Source: Rifleibacterium sp035352635 (GTDB lineage Bacteria > Muiribacteriota > Ozemobacteria > Ozemobacterales > Ozemobacteraceae). Taken from it: a stretch of DNA of 64,000 bases. Each line of letters begins with the position of its first letter. Within the stretch, counting starts at the first letter, position 1. The notes beneath the pieces were generated by a model. That model worked only from the letters and a program-made list of their open reading frames with translations, searched no databases and had not been told where the DNA came from. This document shows, one piece after another, positions 16,158 through 23,960 of this stretch. The stretch lies in NCBI GenBank assembly GCA_035352635.1, contig DAOPYA010000009.1:1-64000 (forward strand). Reading direction: 5' to 3'. A program made the translations under genes and the position numbers.

Positions 16158-16271
16158 TAAAACCCGGCCCTCTGGAAGCCTGCCGCTCTGGCCCGGTCTG
16201 GCAAACTATCTATTGTCAGTGTGGCGGGTGCGTGGTAACCTGACGCTGAGCTTACACTCAGGAGACCATCT

Positions 16272-17975
16272 GTGAATTTATACGACAGGCTTCATAACCA
16301 GGCCATCGGTTTTTTTGACGGAAGTGACCCGCGTAATAATGTTGTTTCTCTGATGCAGCGTCACGTGGTTGAAAGGCCCGATGAGATTGCCTTTATGTTG
16401 CCTGAGCGCGATAAACTCCCCAAATGGGGCGATATGGTCGTCACCAGTCTGGCACATAAGAAGGTCACTTTTCGGCAGTTTTTCAACCTGGTCTCTCTGG
16501 CTGCTTCTGGCCTCAAAAACATCGGCATCGGCCATGGCGACCGGGTTATTGTTTTTCTGCCCGTGTCGATACCCCTTTATCAGACGATGGCAGCCGTGCA
16601 GATGATCGGCGCCAGCGTTGTTTTTCTTGATTCGTGGGCACGCCGTGACCAGCTTGGGGTAAGTGCCGAAATTGCCGATGCCAGAGCGATGATCAGCTTT
16701 GAACAGGCTTTCGACCTTTGCAGGGGTGACCCCCGGTTCGATAAAATCCCGATCAGGGTCGTTGTCGGCCCGCATCACGGCAAATACACGGCCACTCTCG
16801 ACCAGCTGCAGAAAAACGAGCCATGCCAGCAGGTCGAAGCGATGCGAGGCGATGAAACCGCGCTGATCACTTTCGCAACCGGCAGTTCAGGCCGCCCGAA
16901 AGGCGCCAGCCGCACCCATGATTTTCTGGCTGCCCAGCACTACGCTCTGCATGACTGTGTTCCGTACACAGCGGGTGACCTCGACCTGCCCGCTTTCCCG
17001 ATATTTTCGCTGAATAATCTTGCTGAGGGCGTTATGACAGTAATACCGGTCGTCGATATCGGCCGGCCCTCAGAAAAAGATTCACTGATGCTGGCTAGTC
17101 AGATGATTGCGCTCGGCATTACCTGCGCCACTCTATCGCCGTCGATGATGGCCGGGCTGGCAAATTTCTGCGAACAGAACAGCGTGGTCATGCCAAAAGT
17201 TCGCCGCCTGATCACCGCTGGTGCCCCGATCAGCAACGAAACCCTTGCCCTGATGAAAAAAGCGGTGCCGGCGGCCGAAATCTGGGTGCTTTATGGCTCG
17301 ACCGAGGTCGAACCGATCGCCCATATTGAGGCCAACGACATTCTCAACCCGAAACAGGGTGGTGGCGAGGGGGTTTGTGTCGGCCATTTTGCCGCAGGTC
17401 TCGAAACCAGGTTCATTAAAATTCGCAAAGACGCCATAAAGCTGGTCAACGATGACTGGTCGCAGCTTGAAGTCGCACCGGGTGAGGTTGGCGAACTTCT
17501 GGTTGCCGGCCTGCATGTCTGCAAAGGCTATTACAACGATCAAGAAGCGGTTGAACGCACCAAGGTTGTCGAATCGAACGGCAAGGTCTGGCACCGAACC
17601 GGCGATCTGGCTTGTCTTGACAAGGCGCAGAACGTCTGGCTGGTTGGCCGTGTTCACAACGCCATTGCCCGTGGCGGGCGCCAGCTGTTTCCGGTTCAGG
17701 TTGAGATGCTGATGAAGAAAGTGGCTGGCGTTAAGCAGTCAGCTTTTCTTGGTGTGCCTGACCCTGAACTCGGCGAAAAAGCCTACGCACTCGTTCAGCT
17801 GGCTGATGACGCCAAAGCCCGCACCGGCGAGATTCTTAACAATATTGCCCGTGAGCTGAAGTCCGCAAAGGTGCCGTTCGACCACCTCAATACCGTTGAC
17901 GACATCCCCACAGACCCGAGGCATCACAGCAGGGTTGAATATGGAATTTTGCGTGAGCAGCTTTTTAAGAAATAG
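16272..17975 (+). CDS. OleC-like AMP-dependent ligase
   Basis: The GTG at 16272 sits behind AGGAG and gives 567 residues of the ANL superfamily: P-loop-like FATGSSGRPKGASRTH, LYGSTEVEPIAHIE, WHRTGDLACLD. The YGSTE-x-x-P-I motif and a C-terminus with PTDPRHHSR resemble OleC-type enzymes, which in olefin biosynthesis activate beta-hydroxy acids and close them to beta-lactones. The position equivalent to the A10 lysine of ANL enzymes appears to be Arg here (RHHSR versus RHNAK as I remember OleC). It is a separate ligase from that fused to the reductase, so the pathway activates two carboxylates, or one of them twice. Confidence 0.85.
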   Translation: MNLYDRLHNQAIGFFDGSDPRNNVVSLMQRHVVERPDEIAFMLPERDKLPKWGDMVVTSLAHKKVTFRQFFNLVSLAASGLKNIGIGHGDRVIVFLPVSIPLYQTMAAVQMIGASVVFLDSWARRDQLGVSAEIADARAMISFEQAFDLCRGDPRFDKIPIRVVVGPHHGKYTATLDQLQKNEPCQQVEAMRGDETALITFATGSSGRPKGASRTHDFLAAQHYALHDCVPYTAGDLDLPAFPIFSLNNLAEGVMTVIPVVDIGRPSEKDSLMLASQMIALGITCATLSPSMMAGLANFCEQNSVVMPKVRRLITAGAPISNETLALMKKAVPAAEIWVLYGSTEVEPIAHIEANDILNPKQGGGEGVCVGHFAAGLETRFIKIRKDAIKLVNDDWSQLEVAPGEVGELLVAGLHVCKGYYNDQEAVERTKVVESNGKVWHRTGDLACLDKAQNVWLVGRVHNAIARGGRQLFPVQVEMLMKKVAGVKQSAFLGVPDPELGEKAYALVQLADDAKARTGEILNNIARELKSAKVPFDHLNTVDDIPTDPRHHSRVEYGILREQLFKK

Positions 17976-17989
17976 TTACCCCTCAGCAG

Positions 17990-18014
17990 CTGCAGCCATC
18001 AAGGCTGCAGTTTC
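17990..18014 (+). terminator. Possible intrinsic terminator or attenuator inside the cluster
   Basis: CTGCAGCC (17990-17997) and GGCTGCAG (18003-18010) form an 8-bp stem with loop ATCAA, followed by TTTCATTTT. It lies between the ligase and the UbiA-like gene and could reduce read-through into the second half of the cluster. Confidence 0.5.
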
Positions 18015-18041
18015 ATTTTAACCGGTCGACCTGGAGGTTTT

Positions 18042-18962
18042 ATGGCCTTTATTGCACGCTGGTGGCAGTTTTTAAAAGAGCGTCACGAGCCTTTTGGCAT
18101 TACATTGATGGTCAGTGCTTTTTTTGCGGCCAGCGCTTTTATGGCATATCAGCCGGGGCTGCACGCTCCGCCTTGCTGGCGGCGTCTGACAGCCGGTTTT
18201 ATCGTCGTCTGGCTGGTGTTTCTGCACATGCGCCTGTTCGACGAGGTAAAAGATTACCATTTTGACCGGGAGCACAACCCGGGGCGGCCCCTGGCACGTG
18301 GCCTGATCAGCGTAGGTGAGTTTTCTGCGATGACGCTGGTCTGTCTGCTGGCTGAACTAGGGCTTTCTGCGATTATGGCCTGGCCGATGCTGCCGGGTCT
18401 GGTCATGGTTCTGTGCTTTACCCTGTTGATGCGTATGGAATTTTTTATAGGCGACTGGCTGCGCCCCCAACTAGAGCTTTACGCGATCACTCACACGTTT
18501 TCGGCGGCAATGATCAGCATGCTGATTTACACGGTTGTCTGTTTTTCTGATTTCGCGGCTGTTGACCGGGGCATGCTGCTCTACGCTCTCGGCAACTGGT
18601 TTGTCTTTAATGTTTTTGAATTCGGCCGCAAGACTTTTGCGGTTGAAGAAGAGCGGGCGGGTGTTGATTCATATTCAGCACGCCTGCGGCCCTGGGGTGC
18701 GGTGCTTCTGTTGCTGGTCAACGTCGCTGCCGCCTACGCCGCTTTCTATTTTGCTGCCACCGCGAAATTTGCCGCCGTGGTTGACTGGCGCCTGCTTGGG
18801 CCGGCGGCCGGTGTGACTCTGCTGGTTGCCCTGGCCGGTGCCGTTTATGCTGCCCAACCAACCAAAGCTTTTGCCAAGCTTTATCGCGGGGTGGTAACCC
18901 TGTATCTGCTGGCTTACCCGGCTGCCATTGCCGCGTCGATTTATCTGCTCGTTTATCGCTGA
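18042..18962 (+). CDS. UbiA-superfamily prenyltransferase-like membrane protein
   Basis: This 306-residue protein has about eight hydrophobic segments and a good ribosome binding site (GGAGG 18033-18037). The first Asp-rich motif of UbiA enzymes is clear near residue 66: FDEVKDYHFDREHNPGRPLA, that is D-x3-D-x3-D, then N-P-x-RPL-x-x-G. UbiA-family enzymes bind prenyl diphosphates through Mg2+ and prenylate an acceptor in the membrane. The second motif is altered: near FEFGRKTFAVEEERAGVDSY, Glu, Arg and Lys stand where DxxxD is usual. That may indicate a different donor or a non-classical reaction. Confidence 0.8.
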   Translation: MAFIARWWQFLKERHEPFGITLMVSAFFAASAFMAYQPGLHAPPCWRRLTAGFIVVWLVFLHMRLFDEVKDYHFDREHNPGRPLARGLISVGEFSAMTLVCLLAELGLSAIMAWPMLPGLVMVLCFTLLMRMEFFIGDWLRPQLELYAITHTFSAAMISMLIYTVVCFSDFAAVDRGMLLYALGNWFVFNVFEFGRKTFAVEEERAGVDSYSARLRPWGAVLLLLVNVAAAYAAFYFAATAKFAAVVDWRLLGPAAGVTLLVALAGAVYAAQPTKAFAKLYRGVVTLYLLAYPAAIAASIYLLVYR

Positions 18963-19058
18963 AGGCAGTTGCCGAAAATGTACGGCAAAGATTTGGAGTT
19001 TGCGGGTTTGTCGGTTACAATTATTGTCTGATTCAAAGATATTCAAGAGGAACCTGAC

Positions 19059-21821
19059 ATGTATATAGTTTCATGCGCCAACCGTAATTTTGCAGAGGTA
19101 ATGCCACTTGTGGGCGGCAAGGGCGGAAACCTGCTCAAGCTCACCCAGGCCGGGGCCGATGTGCCGGCTTTCGCAGTGCTGACCCGCGAGTGCTTTGATG
19201 AGTTCATCGCCTCATTTCGTGATGAATTCAACCAGAAGCTTCAGGCTATCGACTGCTCGGCACCAGATAAAATTGCCAGAACTGCCGGCGAACTGCGTGA
19301 GTGCATGCTGCGCCACCCGATTCCAGAGCGTATCAGAACCGAGTTATTCGCAACCATGCGCAGTCTGTTGAAAGCTGACAGCTTTGTGGCGGTGCGCTCT
19401 TCGGCTCTTGGTGAAGATTCAAAAGAATTTTCATACGCCGGAATGCTTGATACATGCCTTTTCAGACGCACAGACGCTGAAGTCTGTGAAGCGGTGCTGA
19501 CCTGCTGGTCATCGATTTTTTCTGACCGGGCGGTGGCCTACCGCAATATGCGCGGCATCGCGCAGAACGATGTGTCGATGGCAGTCGTGGTTCAAGAGAT
19601 GATCGATGGGGTCGCTTCAGGGGTTACCTTCACGGTTAACCCGACCACCAGTTATGAAGACGAGATTCTCATCACTTCGGTTTTCGGGCTGGGTGAGGGG
19701 TTGGTGTCTGGTACCCTCGATTCAGACCAGTTTATTTGCCTGAAACAGGATACTTACCCGGTGATCGAGACGAAGCTTGCCAATAAAGTTGAAAAGCTGG
19801 TTTTCGACCGCAAGAATAATTTTGGAACTCAGACAGTCGCCGTCGCTGATGATCAGGCCGGCAAGCCGAGTCTCAGTGACGCGCAGTTGCGCAGCGTTGC
19901 AACGGTTTGCCATCGTATCGAAGGCTCTTATCACAATGTTCCGCAGGATATCGAATGGACGATCGACAGCGAGGGCAGGGTACGGATTCTGCAGGCCCGC
20001 CCCATCACCACCATCGAGCGCCCGGTTCCGTCAGAGCGCCTGTACACCACGATCTGGGATAACTCGAACATCGTCGAAAGCTATTCTGGCGTCACGACTC
20101 CATTGACTTTTTCGTTCGCTATCTATGCTTATCATCGCGTCTATGTGCAGTTTTGCCAGGTTCTGATGGTGCCAGACGATGAGATTAAGGCCAACGATTT
20201 TGCCTTTGCCAACATGCTTGGCTTTTTGAACGGCCGCATCTATTACAACCTGAAGAACTGGTATCGGCTGATCTCGGTGCTGCCGGGTTACAGCTATAAC
20301 AGCCGTTTCATGGAAGGGATGATGGGCGTCAAGGCGAGCTACGAGAAGACGGTCAAGCAAAAACCGGTTGGCTTTTTTCAGAAATATTTTTACGAACTGC
20401 CTCGCCTGGCACTGGTCGGCGCCAATCTCGCCTACCGCTTCTGGCGCACCGACGCTGAAGTGAAGAATTTCATGGATGTTTATCAGGCGATGTACAACAA
20501 ATACAAAGACTTTGACTTTGCCAAAGCGCCGGCGCACCGTCTGGTCGATATTTTTAACGAACTCGACAACACGGTATTGGCGAACTGGAAAGCGCCGATC
20601 ATCAACGATTTCATGGCGATGATTTTTTATGGCATTCTTGACGCGTTGATGAAAAAATGGGATCTTAACGCAGACCCGGCCCTGAAGAACGACCTGCTCG
20701 CCGGCCAGGGCAATGTTGAAAGCACCCTGCCGCTGCGCACCATTCAGAAGATCGCCCGGTTCGTCTCGGCTGACGCCGGTCTCAAAGAGCTGTTCAAAAC
20801 CCGCAGCGCCCCGCAATTAAAGGAAATGTTTATTCCGCTGCCCGGTAACGACCGACCGGCCGGGCATCAGCAGCTTGGCGCCCAGATTGCCGAATATCTT
20901 GAGAAATACGGTTATCGTGCCATGTGTGAGCTGAAGCTTGAAGAGCCTTCAATGAACGAGCGCCCTGAGTTTCTTTTCGACATGATCAAGAATTACTCCG
21001 CCGCCCCCCTGCCAGAAGAAGGCGATACTGGCGACAAGGAACGCCGGGTGCGCGAGGCCGCCGAACTCAAAGTCAGAACGCTTCTCGGCGACAGTGGCTT
21101 ATTCTTTGGGCTGTTTAAAAAGCTTGATGTGCTGATGTTCGTTGCTAACTGGGCGAAGAAGGCCATGGCAGTGCGTGAGTATCAGCGCTTTGCCCGCACC
21201 AGAATGTATGGGCTGGTCAGCCGCATCTATAAAGGTTTTGGCCAGAGATTCGTCGAACGTGGCCTGCTCGACAAGGTTGATGATATTTTTTATCTGACCA
21301 TGGAAGAAACCCTCGAGTATGTTACCGGCACCGCCCGCAGCCAGAAACTTCGCGAACTTGCTGCCCTGCGTCGTGCCGAGTTCGATGGCTATCGCAGCAT
21401 GGATGAATTGCCAGACCGCATCGAGACCACCGGCATCACCTATTGCAACGATCTGACACGGGGCATGTTGCCCGCCATCGAGGGTGACGACGACCCGAAT
21501 ATTATTCGCGGCATTGGCGGCTGTTCTGGCAAGGTCACCGGCCCGGTCAAGGTTATTCTCAACCCAGGTGATGACATGTCGCTCAATGGTGAAATTCTGG
21601 TGGCGGCCCGCACTGACCCGGGCTGGGTGCCGTTATTTGCCACGGCTTCGGCCTTGCTGATCGAACGCGGCAGCATGCTGTCGCATTCGGTTATCGTGGC
21701 ACGCGAACTTGGTTTGCCGGCGGTTGTGGGTGCCACCGGCGTCACTAAAAAACTTAAAACAGGCGATGTTGTTGAGCTTGATGGCACGACCGGCATCGTT
21801 AAAGTAATTTCACGCGCCTGA
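19059..21821 (+). CDS. PEP-synthase/rifampicin-phosphotransferase-like dikinase
   Basis: This 920-residue protein follows GAGG at the usual spacing. Residues ~1-320 form the ATP-grasp domain of PEP synthase and PPDK (GGKGGNLLKLTQAGADVPAF, VAVRSSALGEDS, QEMIDGVASGVTFTVNP). Residues ~340-800 are a helical domain of their own. The C-terminal ~110 residues form the swivelling phosphohistidine domain with His876 in GSMLSHSVIVARELGLPAVVG. The C-terminal PEP/pyruvate barrel is absent. This layout (ATP-grasp, acceptor domain, His domain) is that of rifampicin phosphotransferases, which move the beta-phosphate of ATP to a hydroxyl group. Here I infer phosphorylation of a pathway alcohol. Confidence 0.85.
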   Translation: MYIVSCANRNFAEVMPLVGGKGGNLLKLTQAGADVPAFAVLTRECFDEFIASFRDEFNQKLQAIDCSAPDKIARTAGELRECMLRHPIPERIRTELFATMRSLLKADSFVAVRSSALGEDSKEFSYAGMLDTCLFRRTDAEVCEAVLTCWSSIFSDRAVAYRNMRGIAQNDVSMAVVVQEMIDGVASGVTFTVNPTTSYEDEILITSVFGLGEGLVSGTLDSDQFICLKQDTYPVIETKLANKVEKLVFDRKNNFGTQTVAVADDQAGKPSLSDAQLRSVATVCHRIEGSYHNVPQDIEWTIDSEGRVRILQARPITTIERPVPSERLYTTIWDNSNIVESYSGVTTPLTFSFAIYAYHRVYVQFCQVLMVPDDEIKANDFAFANMLGFLNGRIYYNLKNWYRLISVLPGYSYNSRFMEGMMGVKASYEKTVKQKPVGFFQKYFYELPRLALVGANLAYRFWRTDAEVKNFMDVYQAMYNKYKDFDFAKAPAHRLVDIFNELDNTVLANWKAPIINDFMAMIFYGILDALMKKWDLNADPALKNDLLAGQGNVESTLPLRTIQKIARFVSADAGLKELFKTRSAPQLKEMFIPLPGNDRPAGHQQLGAQIAEYLEKYGYRAMCELKLEEPSMNERPEFLFDMIKNYSAAPLPEEGDTGDKERRVREAAELKVRTLLGDSGLFFGLFKKLDVLMFVANWAKKAMAVREYQRFARTRMYGLVSRIYKGFGQRFVERGLLDKVDDIFYLTMEETLEYVTGTARSQKLRELAALRRAEFDGYRSMDELPDRIETTGITYCNDLTRGMLPAIEGDDDPNIIRGIGGCSGKVTGPVKVILNPGDDMSLNGEILVAARTDPGWVPLFATASALLIERGSMLSHSVIVARELGLPAVVGATGVTKKLKTGDVVELDGTTGIVKVISRA

Positions 21822-21852
21822 GAGCGCCAAATTCACATCGGAGGCCTTGATC

Positions 21853-22947
21853 ATGAGTGCATCGGTAGTTTACAGCAATGTCTGGGAAGACCCCGAATTG
21901 AACCGGGTTTCCCTGAAAGTCAAACCCGGCCAGAATGTTCTGTCTATAACTTCGGGCGGTTGTAACTCGCTTAGTCTGCTGCTTGAAGACCCGGCGAAGC
22001 TTATTTCGATCGATCTGAACCCGGCCGCCCTTGCCATGCTTGAATACAAGCGTGCCGCCATCATTGAACTCGGGTATGACGAATTCATCGACGCGCTGGG
22101 CACGCCGTTTCTTTTTAAACCCGAAAAGTCGCCTGAATACCGGGTCGAACTCTACAACCGCATTCGCAAGCACCTGCCGGCTTCGGCCGCCCAGTTCTGG
22201 GATGACCATCTGCACCAGGTCAAGAGCGGCATCATGATGTGCGGCAAGGTCGAGAAATTCTTCAAGTTCTATCGCACCGTGCTTGGCTGGCTCTACGGCA
22301 AAGATGAAATCATGAAACTGTTCAAGGCTGAAACTCTCGAACAGCAACGAGAGGTCTACGCCGGGTTCCGCAAGCAACGCTGGAATGCTTTGCATCGCCT
22401 GTTGCTTAACCGCAGTGTTCTGAGTCTGGTCAAAGGCGCTCATTCGTTTGCCCAGGTTGACTTTGAAGACTTCGCCGGCAACCTGAACCGCAAACGAACT
22501 CTCGGTATGACCCGCTTTTTCAACCCTGACAACTATTTTATGTGCCTGCTGCTGCTCGGCGGTCACTACCATGAGCGTGGCATGTCGCCCTATCTGCTGC
22601 GTGAAAACTACCCGAAACTGAAGAAGAACATCGGCAACCTTGAAATCTTTCAGGGAACAATCGGCGATGTGCTCAAAAAAGACGGGCCGGGCAGTTATGA
22701 CCGCTTCAATCTTTCGAATATCTTTGAATGGATGACCAACGAAGTGTTCAATGGCATCATCAGAGAGGTGCTTGAACTGTCACGACCGGGTGCCCGCCTG
22801 GCCTGGCGTTATACCTTCGCCAGACCCCGCGAACTCGACGCCCAGAACCTTGATCGCCTTGTTTATGAACCTGAGCTTTCTGAACAACTGTTCAAACAGG
22901 ATCGGGCGTTTATCTACGAAAGCTTTCACGTCTACCACCTTAAATAA
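21853..22947 (+). CDS. BtaA-like (DUF3419) SAM-dependent 3-amino-3-carboxypropyltransferase
   Basis: ATG 21853 follows GGAGG at good spacing; TTG 21847 is a weaker alternative. The 364-residue protein carries the BtaA/DUF3419 signature: VYSNVWEDPELN at the start, then VLSITSGGCNSLSLLLEDP, LISIDLNPAALAMLEYKRAAI, a methyltransferase-like SAM-binding fold. BtaA moves the 3-amino-3-carboxypropyl group of SAM to the hydroxyl of diacylglycerol, the first step to the betaine lipid DGTS. No BtaB-like N-methyltransferase is in this cluster, so the product may stay unmethylated or the acceptor may be another alcohol. It is the last gene before a strong terminator. Confidence 0.85.
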   Translation: MSASVVYSNVWEDPELNRVSLKVKPGQNVLSITSGGCNSLSLLLEDPAKLISIDLNPAALAMLEYKRAAIIELGYDEFIDALGTPFLFKPEKSPEYRVELYNRIRKHLPASAAQFWDDHLHQVKSGIMMCGKVEKFFKFYRTVLGWLYGKDEIMKLFKAETLEQQREVYAGFRKQRWNALHRLLLNRSVLSLVKGAHSFAQVDFEDFAGNLNRKRTLGMTRFFNPDNYFMCLLLLGGHYHERGMSPYLLRENYPKLKKNIGNLEIFQGTIGDVLKKDGPGSYDRFNLSNIFEWMTNEVFNGIIREVLELSRPGARLAWRYTFARPRELDAQNLDRLVYEPELSEQLFKQDRAFIYESFHVYHLK

Positions 22948-22972
22948 CCGGTTTTTTTAAACTCTTTTAAAC

Positions 22973-23004
22973 AGCGGTTCTGCATTTATGCAGAACCGCT
23001 TTTC
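22973..23004 (+). terminator. Intrinsic terminator of the lipid-type cluster
   Basis: AGCGGTTCTGCA (22973-22984) and TGCAGAACCGCT (22989-23000) pair perfectly over 12 bp around a TTTA loop, followed by TTT and C. It closes the operon 25 bases after the BtaA-like gene. Confidence 0.8.
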
Positions 23005-23036
23005 GCATGACGGGTATTACCCTGTGGGCTGATTTG

Positions 23037-23045
23037 TGTTACAAT
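23037..23045 (+). promoter_or_regulatory. Extended -10 promoter of the LolA-like gene
   Basis: TGT followed by TACAAT (23040-23045) is an extended -10. It lies behind the terminator and 28 bases before the ATG, so this gene has its own promoter. The -35 is weak. Confidence 0.5.
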
Positions 23046-23073
23046 TAGCTTGAGTGAACGACTTGGAGGCTTT

Positions 23074-23844
23074 ATGCGAACAATCAGACTGATAACTTGC
23101 TTGATGGTGATGCTGCTGGCCGGTGCGGTTGCCGCAATGGCACTAACCGCCCAGGAAGTCCTGCAAAAAGTTGAAGATCGTTATATCGGCAAAACTTCGA
23201 AAGCTCAGGTCCAAATGGATCTGATCGATAAATCAGGCGGGGTTCGCGAGCGCAAGATGGTAATTTCCCGCCGCAAGGTTGATGGCAGCAACAAAGACAA
23301 CTTTATTCATTTCGTTGCGCCGCCCGACATTCGCAATACCACCTATCTGGTCAACGAAAAGAACCGTGAACGCCAGAAATGGATCTACCTCTCAGCTTTC
23401 AAGAATACCCGCAGAATTCTTGCCGAAGACTACGCCATGGCTTTCGTATCGAGTGACTTTACCTACGAAGACATGGATGACATCAGGGCCGACGATTATG
23501 TTGCCAGCGACCTCAAAGAAGAAAAGCTCGGTGACAAAGACGTGTATTCGATTTCGGTGAGCAAAAAAGATGCTAACACGAGCTATGCCAAAGTAATCAT
23601 GAAGGTGTGCAAGAATACCTTTGTAGTGCTGCGTTCCGAAATGTATGACAAAAAAGCCCCCGAAAAAATGGTCAAAGAAATGACTGCGGCAAATCTTGAA
23701 CAGATCCAGGAAATCTGGACCCCGAAAGAAGTCGTTATGAAAGACCTCGTCAAGGGTACGACGACCAGCCTCAAAACAGCCAAAATCGCCTACGATCTTG
23801 AATTGACTGATGAAGAGTTCTCACAGCGCAACATGGAAAAGTGA
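23074..23844 (+). CDS. LolA-like outer-membrane lipoprotein-sorting protein
   Basis: The ATG at 23074 follows GGAGG and begins a signal peptide (MRTIRLITCLMVMLLAGAVAAMA). The 256-residue product has the pattern of the periplasmic LolA/LppX-like family annotated as outer membrane lipoprotein-sorting protein: TAQEVLQKVEDRYIGKTS, MVISRRKVDGSNKDNFIHF, QKWIYLSAFKNTRRI, VSSDFTYEDMDDI. Relatives with this half-barrel fold ferry hydrophobic cargo across the periplasm, and members of this subfamily often neighbour RND-type or barrel exporters. The next gene is an outer-membrane barrel. An export role for the cluster product is inferred. Confidence 0.85.
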   Translation: MRTIRLITCLMVMLLAGAVAAMALTAQEVLQKVEDRYIGKTSKAQVQMDLIDKSGGVRERKMVISRRKVDGSNKDNFIHFVAPPDIRNTTYLVNEKNRERQKWIYLSAFKNTRRILAEDYAMAFVSSDFTYEDMDDIRADDYVASDLKEEKLGDKDVYSISVSKKDANTSYAKVIMKVCKNTFVVLRSEMYDKKAPEKMVKEMTAANLEQIQEIWTPKEVVMKDLVKGTTTSLKTAKIAYDLELTDEEFSQRNMEK

Positions 23845-23850
23845 TGGAAT

Positions 23851-23900
23851 CATAAAATCAAGAATCGCAGACCTTCGGGTCTGCGATTCTTGATTTTATG
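23851..23900. terminator. Perfect 23-bp hairpin with TTCG loop
   Basis: Bases 23851-23873 pair perfectly with 23878-23900 around a TTCG tetraloop. The stem base is A/T-rich, so on both strands the descending arm supplies the T-tract. It lies seven bases after the LolA-like stop and should be a strong terminator. Confidence 0.8.
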
Positions 23901-23960
23901 GGCGTAATTATTGCGCGGCCGGGTGCCGATAATTCAGATAAGAAATATCAACCCGGAGGC

